Origin: DAOTTI01 sp034437795 | Lineage (GTDB): Bacteria; Chloroflexota; UBA11872; UBA12225 | Length of the DNA: 45,689 bases | NCBI GenBank assembly: GCA_034437795.1 | Contig: DAOTTI010000025.1 | Location: forward strand, 1-45,689 | Direction of reading: 5' to 3' | Shown here: piece by piece, positions 31,868 through 39,605 of the stretch | How the letters are laid out: each line of letters starts with the position of its first letter | Numbering within the stretch: position 1 is the stretch's first letter | Translations under genes and position numbers: made by a program | The notes under the pieces: generated by a model | The model's input: the letters and a program-made list of their open reading frames with translations, nothing else | The model's database searches: none | What the model was told of the DNA's origin: nothing

Positions 31868-33745
31868 TCAGGCCACGATGGTCTGGGGCCGGCCGTCGCT
31901 CGACGGCTCCTCCACGGCCTCCGCCGGCGGCTCGTCGAACAGCGCGTGGAACGTATCGGCGTCGATCGTCTCTTCGCGGATCAGCAGGCGCGCGATCTCA
32001 TCCAGCTTGGCGCGGTGCTTGGTCAGGATCTCCTTCGCCGTGCGGTGCGCCTTGTTGATGATGTCGCTCACCTCTTCGTCGATCATGTGCGCCGTGGCGT
32101 CGGAGTAGTTGCGCGTCTCGGAGATGTCGCGACCCAGGAAGATCAGCTCTTCCTTCTTGCCAAACGTGCGCGGCCCCAGCTTGCGGCTCATGCCGTACTG
32201 CGTCACCATCCGGCGGGCAAGCTCCGTTGCCTTCTCCAGGTCGTTGCTCGCCCCCGTCGTGATCTCCTGGAAGACGATCTCCTCAGCCGCGTACCCGCCC
32301 AGCATGGCGCAGAGCTGGTCCTCAAACTGCGAGCGCGTCTGCATGTACTCGTCTTCCGGCGGCAGGTAGCGGGTGTAGCCCCCCATCATCCCCCGCGCCA
32401 CGATGGAGAGCTTGTGCACCGGATAGGTGTTGGGCAGCATCTTCGCCACCAGCGCGTGCCCGACCTCGTGGTAGGCGGCGATCGTCTTCTCCCGCTCGCT
32501 GATCACGCGGCTCTTCCGCTCGGGGCCGGCGATCACGCGGTCGATCGCCTCCTCCAGCTCCGCCATGGTGATCGTCTTCTTGTTCCGCCGCGCGGCCAGG
32601 ATGGCGGCCTCGTTCAGAAGGTTGGCCAGGTCGGCCCCAGAGAACCCGGGGGTCTGCTTCGCCAGCACGTTCAGGTCCACCTCGGGGTCCAGGGGTTTGC
32701 CCCGGCTGTGCACCTCCAGGATGGCCTTGCGCCCGCGGATGTCGGGGTTGTCCAGCACCACCCGCCGGTCGAAGCGCCCGGGACGCAGCAGCGCGGGGTC
32801 GAGCACGTCCGGCCGGTTGGTGGCGGCCAGCACGATCACGTTGGTGTTGGTGTCAAACCCGTCCATCTCCACCAGGATCTGGTTCAGGGTCTGCTCGCGC
32901 TCATCGTGGCTTCCGCCCAGGCCGGCCCCGCGCTGGCGCCCCACGGCGTCGATCTCGTCCACGAAGACGATGCACGGCGCATTGCGCTTGGCCTGGTCGA
33001 ACAGGTCCCGCACGCGGCTGGCCCCGACGCCGACGAACATCTCCACGAACTCCGAGCCGGAGATGGAGAAGAAGGGCACGCCGGCCTCGCCGGCCACCGC
33101 CCGCGAGAGGTAGGTCTTCCCCGTGCCCGGCGGGCCGACCAGCAGCACGCCCCGCGGAATGCGCGCCCCCAGGGCCGCGAACTTCTCGGGGTACTTGAGG
33201 AACTCCACCACCTCCGCCAGCTCCTGCTTGGCCTCCTCCACGCCGGCCACGTCGGCAAAGGTGATGGTCGGCTTGTTGCCCATGAACATGCGCGCGCGGC
33301 TCTTGCCGAAGGACAGCGCCTGGTTGTTGGAGCCCTGCGCCTGGCGCATCATGAACAGGAGCAGCGCGCCAAAGATGATCACCGGCAGGAAGGAGCCGAT
33401 GATGCCGAGCCAGGACGTGAACTGGCTGGGCTCACGCACCTCGACCTTGACCTGCTCCTCGCGCACGCCGCGCTTGAACAGCTCGTCCAGCACGTCCGTG
33501 CGGTCCTGCTTGATGGCGACCTTCTTGCCCTCGCTGGTCTCGGCGATGACGCGGTTGCCCTGGACGATCACCGTGTCCACGCGGTTCTGCTTCGCGTCCC
33601 GCACGACGATGGCCAGCAGGTCGCTGATCGGGACCTGCGACTCTTTGGCCGGGGGGCTGAACAGCGTGAAGAAGATCGCCAGCACGGCGACCATGATCAC
33701 CAGGTAGACAAAACTATTGCGCAGCCAGCGCGTATCCATCTTCAC
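31868..33745 (-). CDS. ftsH: ATP-dependent zinc metalloprotease FtsH
   Basis: A 625-residue membrane AAA+ protease that degrades misfolded membrane proteins and regulators. The order is typical: N-terminal TM helix (about 11-29), extracytoplasmic domain, second TM helix (about 105-127, LGIIGSFLPVIIFGALLLF). Then come the AAA module with Walker A GPPGTGKT (near 200), Walker B IVFVDEIDA, and the SRH ATNRPDVLDPALLRPGRFDR, followed by the zinc-protease motif HEVGH (near 424). The third zinc ligand region is LEKATELARRMV. The start is GTG 33745 or ATG 33739. Last gene of the minus-strand ftsB-tilS-hpt-ftsH block, an order common in bacteria. Confidence 0.98.
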   Translation of the reverse strand: MKMDTRWLRNSFVYLVIMVAVLAIFFTLFSPPAKESQVPISDLLAIVVRDAKQNRVDTVIVQGNRVIAETSEGKKVAIKQDRTDVLDELFKRGVREEQVKVEVREPSQFTSWLGIIGSFLPVIIFGALLLFMMRQAQGSNNQALSFGKSRARMFMGNKPTITFADVAGVEEAKQELAEVVEFLKYPEKFAALGARIPRGVLLVGPPGTGKTYLSRAVAGEAGVPFFSISGSEFVEMFVGVGASRVRDLFDQAKRNAPCIVFVDEIDAVGRQRGAGLGGSHDEREQTLNQILVEMDGFDTNTNVIVLAATNRPDVLDPALLRPGRFDRRVVLDNPDIRGRKAILEVHSRGKPLDPEVDLNVLAKQTPGFSGADLANLLNEAAILAARRNKKTITMAELEEAIDRVIAGPERKSRVISEREKTIAAYHEVGHALVAKMLPNTYPVHKLSIVARGMMGGYTRYLPPEDEYMQTRSQFEDQLCAMLGGYAAEEIVFQEITTGASNDLEKATELARRMVTQYGMSRKLGPRTFGKKEELIFLGRDISETRNYSDATAHMIDEEVSDIINKAHRTAKEILTKHRAKLDEIARLLIREETIDADTFHALFDEPPAEAVEEPSSDGRPQTIVA

Positions 33746-33814
33746 GGCGGAGGCACCCCAGTCAGCTTCTGTTGATTATACGCCGCTGGCGCGTTCCCCC
33801 TGGACCTGACCGCC

Positions 33815-34390
33815 CTAGCTGGGGAGCGGCGCCGGAGCGGCGTACTGGGCGTACACCGACGCCTTGAGCACGCCGATGTAGGGGAGATTACGGTAGTTTT
33901 CCGCGTAGTCCAGCCCGTAGCCGACGACGAACCGGTTCGGGATCTCAAAGCCCACATAGTCCACACGCACGTCGGCCTTGCGCAGCACGCGCTTGTTGAG
34001 CAGGGCGCAGACACGCAGGCTCTGCGGATTGCGGTTCCGCAGATATTCAAGCAGATAGCGCAAGGTCAGCCCGCTGTCCACAATGTCTTCCACCAGCAGC
34101 ACGTTCCGCCCCTCGATCGAGCTGTCCAGGTCCTTGGTGATGCGGACGACCCCGCTGGATTGGGTGGCGTTGCCGTAGCTGGATACGGCCATGAAGTCCA
34201 TCTCCAGGGGCAGGCGCAGGCGCCGCGCCAGGTCGGTCATGAACATGACCGCCCCCTTCAGCACTCCGATCAGCATGAGGTCCTTGCCCACGTAGTCCGC
34301 TCGCACCTCGTCGGCTAGCTCGCCGATCCGGCGATCCAGCTCCTCCTCAGAGATGAGGATGGTCTCAATGTCGTCGTGCAGGCTTAGCAT
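33815..34390 (-). CDS. hpt: Hypoxanthine phosphoribosyltransferase
   Basis: A 191-residue purine-salvage enzyme that forms IMP or GMP from hypoxanthine or guanine and PRPP. The PRPP-binding loop is VLLVEDIVDSGLTL (residues 97-110). The flexible-loop SSYGNATQSSG, the KGAVMFMTDL active-site loop, and the base-binding VDYVGFEIPNRFVVGYGLDYAE are all present. ATG 34390 was chosen because LSLHDDIETILISEEEL matches the family N terminus. The preceding sequence is repeat DNA. It lies between tilS and ftsH on the same strand. Confidence 0.96.
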   Translation of the reverse strand: MLSLHDDIETILISEEELDRRIGELADEVRADYVGKDLMLIGVLKGAVMFMTDLARRLRLPLEMDFMAVSSYGNATQSSGVVRITKDLDSSIEGRNVLLVEDIVDSGLTLRYLLEYLRNRNPQSLRVCALLNKRVLRKADVRVDYVGFEIPNRFVVGYGLDYAENYRNLPYIGVLKASVYAQYAAPAPLPS

Positions 34391-34423
34391 GTCCTCAGGC
34401 CGAACGCCCGGCGCGCCCGCGCC

Positions 34424-34740
34424 GCCTCGCCGCGTGTGACAACAGTGTAGCGTTGGCGACCGCCTCTCCCGTCGAGGCGCATGACCACGCGGACCCAGCG
34501 CCCCATCGAGGTGCGTGACCACGCGGGCCCAACGCCTCGCCGCGCGTGACAAGAGTGTAGCCGAGTTGGCCGGCAAACTGTTCCCTCTCCCTGTGGCCCT
34601 GGCCCTCTCCCAAAGGGAGAGGGCCAGGGCGAGCACTCCGCTTGGGAACAGCCCCGTCTGCCTCTCGGAGAGGGTGAGGGCTCCGCTTGGGAAGAGTTCC
34701 CTCTCCCAAAGGGAGAGAGCGAGGGTGAGGGCTCCACTCA
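34424..34740. repeat. Nested repeats between tilS and hpt
   Basis: The 414-bp gap 34391-34804 is nearly all repeat. GCCTCGCCGCGYGTGACAAS (34424 and 34534) flanks two copies of CGAGGYGCRTGACCACGCGG (34473 and 34507) in a nested arrangement. 34577-34740 then holds three dispersed CCCTCTCC...GGAGAGGG elements with tails GGTGAGGGCTCCGCTTGGGA or variants (34603, 34658, 34699). No gene is supported. Confidence 0.65.
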
Positions 34741-34804
34741 TGAGCAACCGGCCATGCTCCTGTGGAGCACCAGCGGGGCACGTAAGAGGCTGGCCATTCA
34801 CCCG

Positions 34805-35926
34805 CTATGTCCCACAGGAATTCAGGGTAGGAGCCTCCGCGCCGCGAGGCCTGGCCCCGCCTGGCTGGGCGGCGCGCTCTACCACAATCGTGCCGCGTTC
34901 CAGGCGCACCTGGAGCTGCCTCGTCAGCCGGACGGTCGCCCCACCCCGCCCCCGTTCGATGGCGCGGAGCGCGCCGTCCACGTGCGCCCATTCCAGATCG
35001 CGGACGTCACCCTGGAGCTGAGCGCCGGCCCAGCGGATGGCCTCCCCGCGCAGGGCGGCCGGCAGGCCCAGGAAGGCCGGGCGCGGGGCGCGCAGGCGCT
35101 CACCATCACGGACGAAGAGGCTGGCGGCGCGTTCCGCCGCTGCCTGCCGCACGAAGGCGTAGGCCTGCCCCGCCAGCCGCGCGGTGCGGAGCGTGGTGGC
35201 GCGAAAGCTGGGGAAGAGGTGCTCCAGGAAGGGCATCACCTGCAGCCGGACGCGGTTGCGCAGCAGGCGCACGTCCAGGTTCGTGGCGTCCTCGCGCCAT
35301 TGGTAGCCCAGCTCCCCCAGGGCCTGGCGGATAGCCTCCCGCGAGATGGCCAGCAGGGGCCGGATGAGCGTGATCTCCGGCGCCCCTGGGAGCGCCGTTC
35401 GCTCCTCCATGCCGGCCAGGCCGGCCAGGCCGCTGCCCCGCAGCCAGGCCAGCAGGACTGTCTCCACCTGGTCATCCTGGGTATGCCCCGTGGCCACCAC
35501 GTTGGCTCCCACCTGCCGGCAGACCTGTGCGAAGAACCGATAGCGCAGGGTCCGCGCCGCCTCCTCGGGCGAGAGGCGCTCGGCGCGGGCCAGGGCGGGC
35601 GCGTCCACCCGCCCCAGGTGGACGGGGACGCCCAACCGCTCGCCCAGCGACTGGACGAAGGCGGCGTCGGCCGCCGCGGCCCGTCCGCGCCAGCCATGGT
35701 CCAGGTGCGCCACGTGCAGTGTCAACCGGAACGGTGCCGCCAGGGCGTGCAGGCTGACCAGCAGGAACACGGAGTCGGCCCCGCCCGAGACGCCCGCCAC
35801 GACCACGCTTCCCCGCTCCACCAGCCCATTCTGGCGAAGCGCCCGCTCGACGGCCCGCACCAGCGGGTGCTTTGAAACCGGTCTGGCTGGCATCACGACG
35901 CACTCAACGGCGCCAGGCCCCTTCAC
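34805..35926 (-). CDS. tilS: tRNA(Ile)-lysidine synthase
   Basis: A 373-residue N-type ATP pyrophosphatase that converts C34 of the CAT anticodon of tRNA-Ile2 to lysidine, allowing AUA decoding. P-loop VVVAGVSGGADSVFLL (SGGxDS) is near residues 41-56. The family blocks HVAHLDHGWRG, VATGHTQDDQVET and LLRNRVRLQVMPFLE follow. The C-terminal domain is shorter than in E. coli TilS. The start may be GTG 35926 or ATG 35893 (MPARPVSK), the latter better matching family length. It sits upstream of hpt and ftsH, the classic neighbourhood. A matching candidate tRNA-Ile2 lies at 29362. Confidence 0.96.
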   Translation of the reverse strand: MKGPGAVECVVMPARPVSKHPLVRAVERALRQNGLVERGSVVVAGVSGGADSVFLLVSLHALAAPFRLTLHVAHLDHGWRGRAAAADAAFVQSLGERLGVPVHLGRVDAPALARAERLSPEEAARTLRYRFFAQVCRQVGANVVATGHTQDDQVETVLLAWLRGSGLAGLAGMEERTALPGAPEITLIRPLLAISREAIRQALGELGYQWREDATNLDVRLLRNRVRLQVMPFLEHLFPSFRATTLRTARLAGQAYAFVRQAAAERAASLFVRDGERLRAPRPAFLGLPAALRGEAIRWAGAQLQGDVRDLEWAHVDGALRAIERGRGGATVRLTRQLQVRLERGTIVVERAAQPGGARPRGAEAPTLNSCGT

Positions 35927-36046
35927 GTGATGGCGGACGCGCGACGTTCATCTGACCCGGCCGGCATCACGACGCACAGAGCGAGCGCCTGCCGGGCCAG
36001 CCGCCGCACACCAGCGTAGCCGGTCATCGCTGCCCCTCCTGGATCG

Positions 36047-36206
36047 AGCGGTCCCCGACCCGCACGAGCGGTACCTCGCGCCGGCGCGGGGAGACCTTCC
36101 GCGAGGAACGGAAGGAGAGCGGCTCCAGACCCGCACAGACAGTGCTTCCTGGGCATTGCCGAGCGACGCCTCTCCGGCAGCGGCTCCAGACCCGCACAGA
36201 CAGTGC
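36047..36206. repeat. Exact 28-bp direct repeat pair, 61-bp pitch
   Basis: AGCGGCTCCAGACCCGCACA... at 36118-36145 is repeated without mismatch at 36179-36206, separated by an unrelated 33-bp spacer. A degenerate third copy begins at 36047. The cluster is bracketed by CACCAGYGTAGCCGGYMA at 36010 and 36214. It fills the 358-bp gap 35927-36284, which has no gene. Confidence 0.75.
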
Positions 36207-36284
36207 CCCAACGCACCAGTGTAGCCGGCAATCCCTTGCCCCCGACGGCTCCCGCCTCCGCCCGACCGCGGTCGCGTCGTGGTC

Positions 36285-36731
36285 CTATCGCGGTCCGAAG
36301 AAGAGGTCCAGCCAGTCGGCCAGGTGGCCGAACTCCAGCGCCGGGCGAGCCGGCTCATCACCGGGCGGCGGGCTCTCCACCCAGCCCGCGTCCTGCCCGT
36401 CAGCCACCACGATGAGCAGCCGATCGCCGGGCTTGACCAGGCTCAGCTTGTCGCGCGCGGCCATCTCCACGTAGGCGTCGGTAGCGAGATAGGCCACCCG
36501 TTCCTGAAGCAGCTTGTTCTTCGCCTCCAGCGCCGCCACCTCGCGCCGGATCTGCGCCGCTCGCTGGCCGATGCGGTAGCTGTCCAGGCTCTTCCCATAG
36601 AAGCCGACCAGAAAGTAGACGGAGACGACGCAGACGACCAGCAGGGTCAGCTGCGCCGGCGCCAGGCGCCGCGCGGGCGGGACCGGCGCGCCCAGCGCCG
36701 CCGGCGGCGGATCAGCCGGCCCCCGACTCAT
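36285..36731 (-). CDS. FtsB/DivIC-family septum formation initiator
   Basis: A 148-residue bitopic membrane protein. A proline-rich cytoplasmic tail (1-24) is followed by a TM helix (about 27-46, QLTLLVVCVVSVYFLVGFYG). Then comes a coiled coil (about 52-85, RAAQIRREVAALEAKNKLLQER) and the family signature AYVEMAARDKLSLVKPGDRLLIV. FtsB/DivIC bridges early and late divisome proteins in cell division. It is upstream of tilS on the same strand, as in many bacteria. The C-terminal ~35 residues are acidic and non-conserved. Assignment to FtsB rather than FtsL rests on the signature after the coil. Confidence 0.88.
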   Translation of the reverse strand: MSRGPADPPPAALGAPVPPARRLAPAQLTLLVVCVVSVYFLVGFYGKSLDSYRIGQRAAQIRREVAALEAKNKLLQERVAYLATDAYVEMAARDKLSLVKPGDRLLIVVADGQDAGWVESPPPGDEPARPALEFGHLADWLDLFFGPR

Positions 36732-37098
36732 GCGCGCGCCTCCCGAAGCCCTGACGTCATCGCCCTCAGGCTCCCTCTAGGTGACCGGTCCCGCTCCTTG
36801 ATCACCATCACGCTCCAGCCTCCTGCTCTCGCCGCGGCCGTGCTCACCGGCCAGGTGGCCCCGCGTGCCTCCATCACCATGGCGCTCCAGCCGCGTTCAC
36901 GCGTTCACCGCAGCCGGCCATTCCAACGTTACCGCCTGCCATACGCCGTGTCGAGCCCCCGCACGCCGCAGGGCCAGCGCGCCATCTCCGGATAGCGCCA
37001 GTCCCCGGCCGGCCGCCTCCCCGCGTCTCCGTGTCCCCGTGTCCCCGCGTCGGACAGGGGCCAGGGGGTGAGGTCCGTCACCCATAGTGATGGATCGC
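36732..37098. other. Gene-free region with short repeats
   Basis: 367 bp. ATCACCATCACGCTCCAGCC (36801) recurs with two changes at 36873, 72 bp away. 37018-37055 is a degenerate tandem of GTCTCCGTGTCCCCGT words. It is followed by GGGGGTGAGGTCCGTCA, a tail also seen near 10500 and 44440. No gene is supported. Confidence 0.5.
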
Positions 37099-38199
37099 TC
37101 AGCGCGCCCAGGACAGACCCGAGACGGCGTCGAGCTGGGCGCCCTTGGTCAGCGGGCGCGCCTCACGCCGCGCTGGGGGCGAGCCCGCCTGGCCGGCCTG
37201 AGCGGCTGATGCGGCGGCCGGGGCAGGCGCGGGCAAGACCCACAGGTCAAACGATCCGCCTTCGGCCGAGATGTAGGCCAGATACTGGCCGTCCGGCGAC
37301 CAGCACGGCGCGCGGCAGGCGCCTGAGTCAGTCACCGGCTGAGCGTTCAGGCCGTCGGCATCCATCAGCCAGATGTCATGCCGGCCCTTGCTCCGCACGG
37401 TGTAGGCGATCCGCGTCCCGTCGGGCGACCAGGCGGGATCGTAGGCCCCCTCCGGCGTCTCCGTGAGCTGCTGCCACTGGCGGGTGGCGAAGGTGTAGGT
37501 CCACACCTGAGACCGCACCCCCGGCCCGCGGTACAGCACCACGGCGATCCGCCGCCCGTCCGGCGAGAGGCTGGGCATGTCCATCCCGCCCTCCAGGTCG
37601 GGGATGGTGAGGAACGGGCGCCGGTTCTTTCCGTCAAGCCCGATCTGCCACAGCATCAGGTCGCGCGTCGTCTCGTCGGAGAGATAGAGCAGTCGGCTGC
37701 CATCCGGCCACCAGACGGGACGAAACGCCCAGTTGTTCCGGGCCAGCACGCGCTCGTGCGTATTCTGCGTCAGCTGGCGCGAGTTGGCCCCGTCGGCGTC
37801 CATGACCCAGACCTCGGACGAGCTGGTGTCGATCTTCACGTGGGCGATGCGCTTCCCATCGGGCGACCAGGCCGGCTGCCGGCTGAGGCGATCTCCAGTC
37901 AGGCGGCGCACGCCGCCCTTCTCCCAGAGCCAGATGTTGGCGTCGCCGACAAAGAGCAGCCGGCCGGGAGGCGCCGCCCCTTGCCCGTTGCCGGGTACGA
38001 CGAGCACGCCATCGGGCCGGCCGGCCACCGGCCCGCCATCTCCTTGGTGGCCCAGTCCGCACGCGGCGAGCGCCGCGCCACCGGCCCCGATGGCGCTCGC
38101 CAGGAGCTGCCGGCGGGTGATCGGTTGCCGGCGCGAGCCGGGCGAGGGCGGGGGTTCAACGGACATGGGTGGTACAGCGGGAGGTCGTCTGTGGATCAT
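37099..38199 (-). CDS. TolB-like beta-propeller lipoprotein
   Basis: A 366-residue exported lipoprotein. The N terminus has a twin-arginine-type signal (TRRQLLASAIGAGGAALAAC), combining RR, a hydrophobic core and a lipobox Cys. The mature part is a WD40/PD40-like propeller. Repeated blades carry the signature PAWSPDGKRIAHV, VWWPDGSRLLYLS, PSLSPDGRRIAVV, PAWSPDGTRIAYT and CWSPDGQYLAYIS, each followed by W-x-MDADG or similar. TolB-type propellers bind proteins or peptides at the envelope. In Gram-positives and Chloroflexota they are often orphan lipoproteins. Start ATG 38199, with an internal ATG at MSVEPPP possible. Single gene. Confidence 0.85.
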   Translation of the reverse strand: MIHRRPPAVPPMSVEPPPSPGSRRQPITRRQLLASAIGAGGAALAACGLGHQGDGGPVAGRPDGVLVVPGNGQGAAPPGRLLFVGDANIWLWEKGGVRRLTGDRLSRQPAWSPDGKRIAHVKIDTSSSEVWVMDADGANSRQLTQNTHERVLARNNWAFRPVWWPDGSRLLYLSDETTRDLMLWQIGLDGKNRRPFLTIPDLEGGMDMPSLSPDGRRIAVVLYRGPGVRSQVWTYTFATRQWQQLTETPEGAYDPAWSPDGTRIAYTVRSKGRHDIWLMDADGLNAQPVTDSGACRAPCWSPDGQYLAYISAEGGSFDLWVLPAPAPAAASAAQAGQAGSPPARREARPLTKGAQLDAVSGLSWAR

Positions 38200-38450
38200 G
38201 GACGTGACCTGCCGGCCCCGCGCGGCTGCCGCCGGCGGCGCGGTCCGATTAGTTTAGACGGCCGGAGCCCGCAATGGTTTGCCATGCCGCCCCGTTTGGC
38301 GCGCGCCTCGTTCTGTCCGCCTGTCCGCGCCCGAGCCACGGCTGCGAGGCGCGGCCCACCCACAATGCTCTGTCGTACTTGGCGTGCGCCCCGCCCACTC
38401 CCCATCTCCGCCATTTTTCTGCTAGACTTGCAATGAGTAGGAGCCCATAG

Positions 38451-38522
38451 GCGGGCATGGTGTAGTGGTAACACGCGACCTTCCCAAGGTTGAGACCACG
38501 GGTTCGAGTCCCGTTGCCCGCT
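38451..38522 (+). tRNA. tRNA-Gly (anticodon CCC)
   Basis: Acceptor GCGGGCA/TGCCCGC, D-stem GTGT/ACAC, anticodon loop TTCCCAA, T-arm ACGGG-TTCGAGT-CCCGT, discriminator T, no encoded CCA. TAGACT (38423-38428) is a possible -10, 22 bp upstream. Confidence 0.95.
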
Positions 38523-38612
38523 CCGCAGACGAGCGCCACGTTCCAGGTTCAGCACCATCCAGGGCCGCCCAGGCCTCTCCATTTTGAACTTTGAACTGCC
38601 ACCTCCCCCTCC

Positions 38613-38689
<77 letters not shown>

Positions 38690-38806
38690 CGAATAGTCGG
38701 TAGCCAGCAGTCAGTCTCCGGCCGGAGGGAGCGCCGGTCGGCCGTCTCCAGGCGGTAATACTGATCGCAGGCTACCGATTTCTGGTTTCTGGTTCTGGCC
38801 ACTGAG

Positions 38807-39286
38807 ATGCTGAAGATTGTCGGGCTGCTCCACCACGCGGTGCAGATCGACGGCAGCGCCGAGGGCGTGGCTGAAGCGCGGCGCTTCTATGGCGAGATCC
38901 TGGGCCTCCCCCTCGACGGCGGCCGGCCGGACATTCCGGGCACGCCGGGCTGGTGGTTCAACGTCCCGGATAAACCTGTCGAGCGCCCGGGCACCGTGCA
39001 GGAGCGCCCGCAGGGCCCGCCCCCCGTGGCCCTGCGACAGATCCACCTCATCGGCGCACGCCCCACGGACACCCCCGACGAGTCGATCTCCGCTGAGCGA
39101 GCCGCAGCGCTGCACGTGGCGCGGCGCGACCACGTGGCCCTGGCCGTCGTGGACCTGGAGGAGGCCAAGCAAGAGCTTGACCGCCACGGCATCCGCTATT
39201 ACGTCCAGACCGGCGCGGTCGGTGCGGAGCAGGTCTTCTTCCAGGACCCGTTCGGCAACGTCATCGAACTCCAGGAAGCGCGCTAG
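38807..39286 (+). CDS. Glyoxalase/dioxygenase (VOC) superfamily protein
   Basis: A 159-residue cytoplasmic VOC-fold protein made of two beta-alpha-beta-beta-beta modules. Module one starts LLHHAVQIDG with EARRFYGEILGLP. Module two starts RRDHVALAVVDLEEAKQELD and ends FFQDPFGNVIELQEA. His near residues 9-10, His near 108 and the final Glu are in position to bind a divalent metal. The reaction (glyoxalase, dioxygenase, epimerase or resistance) cannot be told. ATG 38807 is the first start before the module. No Shine-Dalgarno is obvious. It stands alone after the two tRNAs. Confidence 0.85.
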   Translation: MLKIVGLLHHAVQIDGSAEGVAEARRFYGEILGLPLDGGRPDIPGTPGWWFNVPDKPVERPGTVQERPQGPPPVALRQIHLIGARPTDTPDESISAERAAALHVARRDHVALAVVDLEEAKQELDRHGIRYYVQTGAVGAEQVFFQDPFGNVIELQEAR

Positions 39287-39309
39287 CCTGGATGATGCAC
39301 GGCCCACCG

Positions 39310-39540
39310 AGGCGTTCCCTCTCCCAAAGGGAGAGGGCTAGGGGTGAGGGCTGCGCTGCCCAGTAGCGAGTAGCGAGCTATCCCCCGCCCAGGGTGCCCG
39401 CCGGAGGCGGGAGAACCGGAGCGATGAGCGAGCCACCCCCAAGGCGCCTGCCGGTGGCAGTGTCTCGCTGCGGGGCAGGCCAGCGCGTCGATGGCGCTGC
39501 CGGCCAGGCTGGCGATGGCAGTGTCTCGCTGCGGGGCAGG
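39310..39540. repeat. Repeat-filled gap including an exact 25-bp pair at 61-bp pitch
   Basis: The 319-bp gap 39287-39605 holds a full dispersed element (39312-39350, tail GGGGTGAGGGCTG), a short CAGTAGCGAGTAGCGAG phrase (39361-39378) and CAGGGTGCCCGCCGGAGGCG (39390), which recurs near 41210. It also holds an exact 25-bp pair TGGCAGTGTCTCGCTGCGGG... at 39455-39479 and 39516-39540 with an unrelated 36-bp spacer. No gene is supported. Confidence 0.7.
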
Positions 39541-39605
39541 GCGGCGGCGCTACCGCGCCACGCGCACTGTCCGCCCTGGCCGGATGGGAGCCCCGCTATC
39601 CCCTC

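Noticed and set aside
31832..33775. A 647-codon plus-strand frame opposite ftsH
   Set aside because: It is the shadow of a fully conserved ftsH and has no domain features of its own.
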